This document shows positions 43,790 through 50,385 of a DNA stretch of 50,385 nt, piece after piece (the first letter of the stretch is position 1; each line of letters starts with the position of its first letter). Below the pieces are notes generated by a model, which worked only from the letters and a program-made list of their open reading frames with translations, made no database searches and was not told where the DNA came from. A program made the position numbers and the translations under genes. This stretch comes from Chara braunii (taxonomy: Eukaryota > Streptophyta > Charophyceae > Charales > Characeae). The stretch lies in assembly GCA_003427395.1 (NCBI GenBank), contig BFEA01000488.1, positions 476,444 to 526,828 of the forward strand, written 5' to 3'.

Positions 43790-44182
43790 TCTAAAATTTT
43801 AAGATTAGCGAACTGGTGTGCAGACTGCCTGGAGGAGTGACAATAGCTTCAGGTGGCAGCTGCCTCCTAAGGGCCTACCCCAGGGTACAAGAGGTGCTCT
43901 CAGAATCTAAGAGTTAGTCTTCATCAGATAGCTCACTTTTACTTTGTGCGTTAAAGGTTACTTTTGGAAAGTGGTTTAATAATGGGACGTTGGACCCCGT
44001 TTCTAGCAGGAGGATTTTATAGATGGAGCAGTTAGTTTGGTTGTCGAGCTTGGCTCGTAAGCGAAACTGGCTGAGGCTGCCAGGATAACTCCGGGTTCAA
44101 TTGTGAGGTCCCCGGCCTCGCCCCAATGTTTTGTAATAAACCGCTAATGCTTTCCCAAAAAAAAAAAAAAAAAAAAAAAAAA
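43790..44182 (+). mobile_element. Poly(A)-tailed retroposon-like end, copy 1
   Basis: AATAAA at 44137-44142 is followed 14 bp later by about 26 A (44157-44182), as in a reverse-transcribed polyadenylated RNA. It contains GGGACGTTGGACCCCGTTTC (43983), which resembles a segment of the next tail. The start is not defined and no coding capacity is seen, so SINE, truncated LINE and processed pseudogene are all possible. Confidence 0.45.
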
Positions 44183-44397
44183 GTTGCTTTCCTCTTGAAC
44201 TGATTAAAAGACTTGAAGCTCTACAAGAGGGGCTGCTGAGGAAACGAGGACATTCAGAAATCAGCAAAGATCTGCTGAGGAGTAGGATTTCTGCAGACAC
44301 TATATGGGACGCTGGGCCTCGTTCCCAGCACGTGTTGCTTCCCGCCAATAGATTGGAGCATTTGTCATAAAAAAAAAAAAAGAAAAAAAAAAAAAAG
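44183..44397 (+). mobile_element. Poly(A)-tailed retroposon-like end, copy 2
   Basis: Contains GGGACGCTGGGCCTCGTTCC (about 44307), related to copy 1, then CATTTGTCATAAAA and an A-rich tail interrupted by one G (44368-44397). Probably a second, diverged or truncated member of the same retroposon family inserted next to the first. Confidence 0.4.
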
Positions 44398-44627
44398 AGA
44401 GTCAATAGAGTTGAGGGGGCGCAGATGACTACCCTTTTCCCTCGAGCAGAACACACCCTCATCACGACTGCGAGAGACCGGAAAGATAGCTTGTATACAT
44501 TCATAGAGGCTCGTTACACACTCCTCGCTCGGAGCCAAAGGAAGTGGGCTGCATCCCTTGGTCTATTGGGTGATGTCGGCCTCGCGACAGTGTGGTCCAG
44601 TTCCCACAGGTGGGAATTTTGTTTTTT

Positions 44628-44629
<2 letters not shown>

Positions 44630-44659
<30 letters not shown>
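44630..44659. repeat. Poly(T) run
   Basis: About 30 T between AAC and AATATCATG; could be the poly(A) tail of a minus-strand retroposon. No body of such an element is recognised. Confidence 0.6.
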
Positions 44660-44664
<5 letters not shown>

Positions 44665-44741
44665 CATGTGGCCCGATGGACCACAGATCGGATATTAAAC
44701 TGATCAGAACAGATACTGCTACACTTGGGGTCTCGTTAGAC

Positions 44742-44858
44742 ACTCCTAAAAGAATCCTAAAATTTTTAGGACGAGTCCTAAAGGTTTTTTAGGATTTCGT
44801 GCGGCGTCGTTACACGCAGTCCTAAAAATCATCTTTTAGGATTCGTCCTAAAAGGTCT
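44742..44858. repeat. CCTAAAA / TTTTAGG motif cluster, eight copies
   Basis: Eight CCTAAAA-type words in both orientations within about 115 bp, several paired as TTTTAGG-ACGAGT-CCTAAA. They lie about 520-640 bp upstream of the transposase ATG. Clusters like this occur as subterminal protein-binding sites of DNA transposons, but no terminal inverted repeat could be matched at the other side of the locus. Confidence 0.55.
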
Positions 44859-45134
44859 CCCTCGACCCGTTCTCATATTCGTATACGCAGCCGCGTCGCC
44901 GATGTCCGTCGGGTCCTGGCTGGTGTCCGTGGTACACACTGCGAAGGCCTTGGGCGGGTGAGGAGGGGTGGGTGAAAAGCGCGGTCACCCCGAAATTCAA
45001 AAATTCGAATTCGAATTCTCGCGGACGCAGGGCGGCGGGGCGGAGGACGGCCAGGCGACTCGTGTGACGTACAAAAGACGACGCTGGCGAACCATTCGGC
45101 GCGGGTATCCATCTTCCGACTCCACGCAAGTTGT

Positions 45135-45345
45135 GACCAGCGGGGGCATCTTCCGGCAAGGCGCATCTTCACCTCCGCCGTGTGTGCTGTCCTGTGGAAC
45201 CGTAGAGCAGCGGGCGCGTCGTCGACTCCCGCGTACGTCATCTCTTGTTGCAGCATACGGCAGCGGGCGCATCTACGGGTCCGGCGTGTGTGGTCTCCTG
45301 CGGCAGGGTTGAGCAGCGGGCGTGTCTTCGGCGGCTGTGGCAGGC
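45135..45345 (+). repeat. GC-rich 53-bp tandem repeats upstream of transposase
   Basis: The anchor GCAGCGGGCG recurs at 45207, 45260 and 45313 (spacing 53 bp), with a related CCAGCGGGGG at about 45137. The transposase frame is open through it, but the repeat character favours untranslated or promoter sequence, so the start is placed downstream. Confidence 0.6.
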
Positions 45346-45377
45346 GTCACGCTGTGGGGGCAGAACGATTCCCGGAG

Positions 45378-46649
45378 ATGGACGTTCGCAGCAACAAGGA
45401 CGGTCTGCGCGAAGAGGAGATCGACGCGGTGGCGATGGCGGTTATTGCCGTCGTCATGAACACGATGGGCGACATGTCGTCGTCATCAAGCGACATGCTG
45501 ACGCAGCTCCGTAAACGAAGAGCGTTGTTGCAGCGCATTGCCGAAGCGCCGGTTTGTGTGGCCACGTGTGAGGCAGTCGTCCAGTTGTGTGGTGCGCTGT
45601 CATCTGGCGTTTTCCCGCGGCAGACCCCGCGTTGGTGGATTAAACGACGGACTGGCGGAACATCGGAGGATCTCCGCCTCTGTGATGATGCGACGAACGA
45701 GTACTACCGGCAGAAGTTACGTATGGCGATGGCCATGTTCAAGCAGATTGTAGTCGCGTGCGCCGCGTACGTGGAGAAGAAGGTGACGCACTATAGGATG
45801 CCATTGCGAGTGGAGCAGGTGATCGCTTTCGCGTTGTACAGGTGGGCGTCAGGAGAGACGTACGAGAGCGGGACGTCAGCCTTCAGCATCGACAGGGCAA
45901 CTGGACTGCAGGCCGTCCTCGACGTCACTTCGGCGCTGCTGCAGGCGTGCCCCGACGGGATCAAGTGGCCAGTTGGCCGTAGACGTGCGCAGATTCTGCG
46001 CGCATTCCGTGACAAGGGTTTCCCGAACTGCTTCGGCGCGATCGACTGTACACACATCTACATTGACCAGCCCGTCGGCGCACCTTCGGACAACTTCTAC
46101 GACCGCAAACAAAAGTTCTCCGTGCAGGCGCAGGTGGTGGTGGATTTGGATCTGCGGATCCTCGACGTCCACATCGGATACCCGAGAAGTGTGCACGATG
46201 TCCGTGTCCTGTACAATTCCCAACTGTGGAGGCGTGCAGAAGCTGCCGAGCTGTTCGACGCACCTCCGGAGAATCTGCCGCACGGTGTCGTCACGCGAGG
46301 TTACCTGCTAGGCGACAACGGTTATCCAGTTGCCTGTCCATGGATCGTGCAACCGTACGGAGGAATCGACCAAGATCCTGACGAGGAGCACTTCGACACG
46401 CGACAGAAGGTGGCGCAGGGGTGTGTGGAGAGGGCATTTGGGCGACTGAAGTGCATGTGGCGTCTGTTCTTGCGCACCCACAAGACAAACCTGGCCTTGC
46501 CACAACAATTCGTGGCCGTGTGCACTCTCCACAACATCCTCCTCGACGCGGGGATCGACTTCGATAAGAACCTTTTGTGGGAGGTGTATGAGAACGGCAT
46601 TCGACGTAGAGTAGACTTGGGCATTGTAGGGAACGGCGCGGGCGGGTAA
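45378..46649 (+). CDS. PIF/Harbinger-type DDE transposase (423 residues)
   Basis: Nuclease of the HARBI1/DDE_4 type, which cuts and joins PIF/Harbinger DNA transposons in the nucleus. From ATG 45378 (MDVRSNKDG) the order is: acidic N-terminus, helical region (about 105-200, RVEQVIAFALYRWASGE), then the catalytic core with Asp-223 (CFGAIDCTHIYI), Asp-313 (LLGDNGYP) and Glu-351 (CVERAFGRLK), and the conserved CTLHN near 382-386. Length and motif order fit the family and there is no stop or frameshift, so it may be functional. The frame is open upstream to 45180 across tandem repeats; I prefer the internal ATG. A decayed partner gene faces it from 49497. Confidence 0.9.
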   Translation: MDVRSNKDGLREEEIDAVAMAVIAVVMNTMGDMSSSSSDMLTQLRKRRALLQRIAEAPVCVATCEAVVQLCGALSSGVFPRQTPRWWIKRRTGGTSEDLRLCDDATNEYYRQKLRMAMAMFKQIVVACAAYVEKKVTHYRMPLRVEQVIAFALYRWASGETYESGTSAFSIDRATGLQAVLDVTSALLQACPDGIKWPVGRRRAQILRAFRDKGFPNCFGAIDCTHIYIDQPVGAPSDNFYDRKQKFSVQAQVVVDLDLRILDVHIGYPRSVHDVRVLYNSQLWRRAEAAELFDAPPENLPHGVVTRGYLLGDNGYPVACPWIVQPYGGIDQDPDEEHFDTRQKVAQGCVERAFGRLKCMWRLFLRTHKTNLALPQQFVAVCTLHNILLDAGIDFDKNLLWEVYENGIRRRVDLGIVGNGAGG

Positions 46650-46734
46650 AGACGGAGCACGAATGTGGACGGGGACTTGTTGCGGGATGCACTTCGAGAC
46701 CGCCTAGCTCTGATGTAGGACCGTGCAGGCGGGA

Positions 46735-46737
46735 GGG

Positions 46738-46780
<43 letters not shown>

Positions 46781-47001
46781 TGGGTAGGGGGCGAGAGCAC
46801 ATGGGTTGGTGCGATCGGCAGGCGGGTGGAATTGACATGTGGCCCGCGTCCATTGGCATCGTGCGCGAAGTTGCTGGGTGGATTGTATGGCGGCATGGTT
46901 GTCGTCTGTGCCTTCCTTTCTTGTTTTCGTCGTGTGGACGGTCGCGTGGTTCGTACAGTTGTACGAACGTTTCATATTGGAAGAACCTTTTTTTTGTGTG
47001 T

Positions 47002-47081
<80 letters not shown>

Positions 47082-47094
47082 TTTTTTTTTTTTT
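46735..47094. repeat. 39-G run and 74-T run between convergent genes
   Basis: 46741-46779 is 39 uninterrupted G. 47006-47079 is 74 T, then A and 14 T. They lie 3' of the transposase. True lengths are doubtful, as such runs are hard to sequence. Frames rich in Gly or Phe across them are artefacts. 47095-47780 has no supported gene. Confidence 0.9.
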
Positions 47095-47780
47095 AATGTG
47101 TGTCTTCAAATCGCATGTCTCGAATGGTTCGGTGTGGTGGGAAGTTTTTTTCTTTTTTATTTTCTATCTCCTCAATTTCTTTTTCTCTTTTTTTTTGTGT
47201 GTCTCTTCAATTTGTTTGTCACGAATGTTTTCGTGTGCTTCTCTGGCGGGACGTCAAACATGGGTTCTCAAATTGTTGATGCAGACTGCTTAACGTTAGT
47301 TATCGACGAAACACAGAAACAGAGAGAGATGAACATGGATTGCGTGCATGCATAGGAGATAATCATCTGCAATCATCTTTAAATCATTCCACAAAAGAGA
47401 CGAGAACAACAAACACATCACATAAAAAAAAAGAGTGCGCTAAAAGCGCTATGAACTTCTCGTGTAGCGAACTGCGAATATAAAAACAGAATACAGGACG
47501 ACATTGAATGATCTCGTCGTAGACTCCAACGACCGACACACTGAACACCTGCACTAAACGCAACACACACCATTGAAAACAATCAACCCGTCTTCGTGGT
47601 AGAGCCGACGAGCTAAACAAGTGCGCAACCGACGATGATTCTGAGGAATCCCTCTTGCCGACACACTAAACAGGTGCGCACTTTCCGACGGTGCAACCAC
47701 AGTGAAGCCCATCACGACCAGCCACTTGTACATGCGCCCGAGTCCACACAAGCAGCCAAACCTCCCCCCCCCCACCCCAC

Positions 47781-48710
47781 CTACGCGCCATCTTTCCCCT
47801 CGTTGTTGTTGTCATCATCGGGGGGGGCCGAACCCAACCAATCTAGCTTTTTCGCATCCTCTGGCCCCGTTATGCTCGCGTCGTGCCTGAAACCAATACC
47901 GCAGGGTGCCCATTGAGGGATGTAGTCGGGGTACTGCCCGAACGTAGCGTTCGCCTTCCCGAGACTCTCTGTGACAACTTTCGCGGCTCGAACGACGGAT
48001 CGTCGATGATCTAAGGAGCGATGCATAGCCGCGACGAGTGTGGGCTTCGCCACAAAGTTCGCGAAGTAGAAAGCCTCGTAGTGGCTGCGCGGATCGTCTC
48101 TCGCCATGCGCATTATCCACATGCACGCAACCAACAACAGCCTGAAGCAGTCATCCACCCGACAAAGACGATCGTGCGAGATGAACTCGCCGTCAATGAG
48201 CGCCCCCATTTGCACCGCCGCGCGGAATGCATGGGCGACGCAGATGACGGTGGACTCCTGGTGCGCCGCCATGTCGTTGTTATCCGGTCTGTCCTCGATG
48301 TTGGCGTCGGCGAACCAAAGTGGCATGTCCATGGACAGATCTATCGTGTGCACGCAAACCGTCGGACTGACGACGTCGCACCACTCCTCGCCGTACCACA
48401 TAGCACGCGCAATGTCCGTCGCAAAGGATTCGAGCGAGTACTGGAAAGCCACATGGTATCCCCTTGTTCGGTTCCCGGACTTGAATACCCAACCGTGCAA
48501 GATGCGCAGAGCTACGTTCACCACCTCCGCCATACGGGAGATCGCTTGCTGCAACTGTGATTGGTCGACGATCCTGCCTACGCGCGTGCTGGATTTGGGC
48601 AGTACGACGCTCCGAGGGATGGCGGGCGGTGGAAGTCCGCTGGCGATGGCGACGAAGTGCTCTCTCGTATCGTGGACGATGTTGTACAGTCTTCGCCCCT
48701 CCCCCGTCGT
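47781..48710 (-). pseudogene. Transposase-partner gene, C-terminal part
   Basis: A minus-strand frame of about 310 codons (48710 down to 47781) starting right after a TAG at 48711-48713. It reads TTGEGRRLYNIV, GLPPPAIPRSVVLPKSS, ISRMAEVVNVALRILHGWVF, EEWCDVVSPTV, DMPLWFADANIEDRPD, HAFRAAVQMGALIDGEF, MWIMRMARDDPRSHYEAFYF and a C-terminus rich in Asp/Asn. It is well composed, with few low-complexity parts, and globular-looking. PIF/Harbinger elements typically carry a second, DNA-binding protein, so a partner role fits the location, but I cannot see a Myb/SANT motif. The upstream TAG, in the same frame as the next ORF, may have been a Trp codon. Confidence 0.6.
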
Positions 48711-49497
48711 CTAGAAAGCTTTGTCATCGACCCAAAGGACGGCACGATCAATGAGGTCTTTTGTCATCACACTCCTACGTACCCGGCTTGAACCGGGCTC
48801 GCCGGCCTCCCGATCGCCTTTCTTCTCGCCACGCGCCTCCTCTCTCGCCGTCGCCACAACTGCTGCCTCCTCCCTCGCCGTCGCAAGGGCGGCCACGGTG
48901 CCTGAACCACCCGCCCCCGCAGCACCTGCCTCCTCGGCCTGAACTGCGCGCGCATCTGCCACGACTTCCCCCCAGCCGCCGCGTTGGACGGACCCTCCAT
49001 CACCACCCTCGTTGCGCTGATGTGGCTGAGATGGCGTGGCGAGCAGCCTACTCAAGACTGGCCTTTCGTTTGCAGCAGCGCGTGCCATCACCGCCGGCGG
49101 TGGGGTCGCCGTTGTACGAATGCGAATGCGACGTCTCTCCAAGGGCTCGTCATCATCGCTGCCAAGATCGACGACGGGAGCCTTCTCCGTGTCTTCGGAG
49201 TGGAGGGGTCAGCATCCTCTTCGAAGCGGTGTGATCAGAAGAGCATTGCCGACCGCTCTCGCGTACCTCAGACGTGGTCGCCTTTGCTTGCTCCTACTCC
49301 GTTGTGAACTCTTTGTCGTAGTCCCCTTCTGCTGCTGCCGCCCAACCTTGCGCTCCACGACGAGGCACCCTTGCTGACGCATCTTCCGAACGCACCCTCT
49401 TCGCTTTCGGGGCCTGCCGCCGACCTCTTCCCTGCCCTTGGCTGTCGTCAGGGACTACGTCACACTTCTTCCCACGGGTGTTCCCTCGCGCAAACAT
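48711..49497 (-). pseudogene. Transposase-partner gene, N-terminal parts (frameshifted)
   Basis: The first piece starts ATG at 49497 (MFARGNTRGKK) and runs to a TAG at 49294-49296; it is basic, with QGRGRRQAPKAKRVR. The second piece (49142-48711) is Ala/Glu/Arg-rich, ends KDLIDRAVLWVDDKAF and then TAG, and is in frame with the C-terminal part. The pieces are in different frames, so an intron or frameshift lies between 49294 and 49142. Together they look like the disordered basic N-terminus of one protein. Low-complexity composition makes exact limits uncertain. Confidence 0.45.
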
Positions 49498-49567
49498 GCT
49501 TCGTGGCGACCTCTGCAGGCGAGCTTGGCAGTGTGATCGGATGAGCAGGAAGTGTGGCCGACCTGGC

Positions 49568-50010
49568 GAGAAATATGTCTCCTTGAAATATGTCTCCCGT
49601 GAAATATGTCTCCCGTGCAGCTGTGGCGTGACGACGACGACGTGCACGTGGTAGACAGAAGATCTGTCCTCCGCGGGAAAAGGACGTGACGACGACGGAT
49701 ACTCCCGCGACGCAGAAGATCTGTCCCCCGCGGGAAGAAAACGACGAAGTGCACGTGGTAGACAGAAGGACGAAGACCCCGGCGAGAGTACTCCGCGGCA
49801 AAAAGACTGGCGGCGAGAAGAATAGAAGAGCGACGATCACAGTGATCCGCGGCGAGATGATTGACGGGCGACGTCGGCGTGGTGGAGAGAAGGACGCGCT
49901 CATTCCGAAGATCGTCCACGAGACGAGATGGCAAGAGTGGCGTCGGCGGTGGTCGTCCAAGGAACTGAAGATGTCCGCACGGAGCGAGCGACATTTATCC
50001 GCGGCGAGCA
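49568..50010. repeat. Short repeat-rich region upstream of partner gene
   Basis: GAAATATGTCTCC occurs three times in tandem (49568-49618). GAAGATCTGTCC with CCGCGGG occurs twice (about 49659 and 49714). GTGCACGTGGTAGACAGAAG occurs twice (about 49642 and 49749). The word CCGCGG recurs at least five times between 49670 and 50004. It may be subterminal sequence of the DNA transposon. No terminal inverted repeat identified. 50011-50367 shows nothing further. Confidence 0.55.
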
Positions 50011-50367
50011 GGCTTGTACCAGTTCCACGTCGTTGCGGGCGGCTTGCAGCAGGCGCGGCGGGATTCTGTACAAGAGACACCTTCGTGCGGACGACATACA
50101 GGCGGGTTGAGATGCACAGGACTTAAGTAGTCTCTCGCAGATGGACCTCCAGCGACGTCGCTTTTCTATGGCGGGAAACGACATCGTTGACGGTGGCACG
50201 TGCGACCGCCCTGCCCACAATGGCGTGTCATTTCGATCCTCCCGAAGGCGCGAAAAGACCCTTCGACGTCCCTGTCGACGCGCGTCAATTCACTCGCCAG
50301 GGACCGAACCCCTGGCCACCCCATCGCGTGTCCCCCTCGGAGCCAACAAACACCCCCGCAGCCCAAG

Positions 50368-50385
50368 CCCCCCCCCCCCCCCCCC
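50368..50385. repeat. Poly(C) window end
   Basis: About 17 C at the last bases, probably a contig boundary at a homopolymer. Confidence 0.8.

Noticed and set aside
44001-44150. tRNA-like B box (GGGTTCAATT) suggesting a tRNA gene or tRNA-derived SINE
   Set aside because: No A box or cloverleaf found upstream; a B-box-like word alone is weak, so only a retroposon-like tail is claimed.
44715-44860. Terminal inverted repeat of the Harbinger element
   Set aside because: I could not find a matching inverted copy on the right side of the locus up to 50385.
46291-46975. Minus-strand ORFs of about 200 residues with long Pro runs
   Set aside because: They are antisense shadows of the transposase and of the 39-G run.
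46723-47355. Plus-strand ORFs with poly-Gly and poly-Phe
   Set aside because: They translate the G and T homopolymers; no protein signal.

Overview
This window is transposable-element-rich eukaryotic DNA; I recognise no ordinary host gene. PBS sequences matching plant tRNA-Asp, Ty3/gypsy-type gag/pol remnants, PIF/Harbinger coding sequence and abundant nested repeats point to the green-plant lineage. The protein style reminds me of a charophyte alga such as Chara, but that is recall, not a database result. A Tn5 mate-pair junction (2831-2868) and a 45-N gap flanked by duplicated sequence show a short-read draft assembly.

Layout. Two related LTR retroelements are nested. The inner one (1162-25784, about 24.6 kb) has giant LTRs of about 7.5 kb (1162-8617) and 7.0 kb (18780-25784), TGTCG...CGACA ends, a tRNA-Asp PBS (8622-8639), a long gag region of duplicated modules, a zinc knuckle, a mutated protease, a pol lacking the RT core, RNase H, a DD35E integrase with a GPY motif, a hairpin repeat cluster, and an antisense ORF before the 3' LTR. 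It sits in the 5' LTR of an outer element (from about position 200 or earlier to 42163) whose 3' LTR (35415-42163) preserves the uninterrupted target site at 36456-36460. The outer internal region (29495-35414) has a tRNA-Asp PBS and a broken gag with zinc knuckle, but no pol that I can see. It is split by an AT-rich, CACTA-like miniature insertion (32331-32867).

The most unusual signals are structural. The outer LTRs carry an interspersed family of hairpins with a nearly constant loop (core GTTTCTAAGACG) and stems that change sequence while staying paired: 28527-29044 and 39193-39812. Two other hairpin series lie at 26340-26733 and 16499-17262. The inner LTRs carry two ORFs inside what should be the transcribed R region, and these resemble a module repeated in the gag region, suggesting an uncharacterised domain amplified within the element.

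Right of the outer element, 42164-44700 is gene-poor with two poly(A)-tailed retroposon-like tails. From about 44740 to about 50100 lies a PIF/Harbinger-type locus: an intact DDE transposase (45378-46649, +) facing a decayed partner gene (47781-49497, -), separated by a 39-G run and a 74-T run. The window ends in poly(C).
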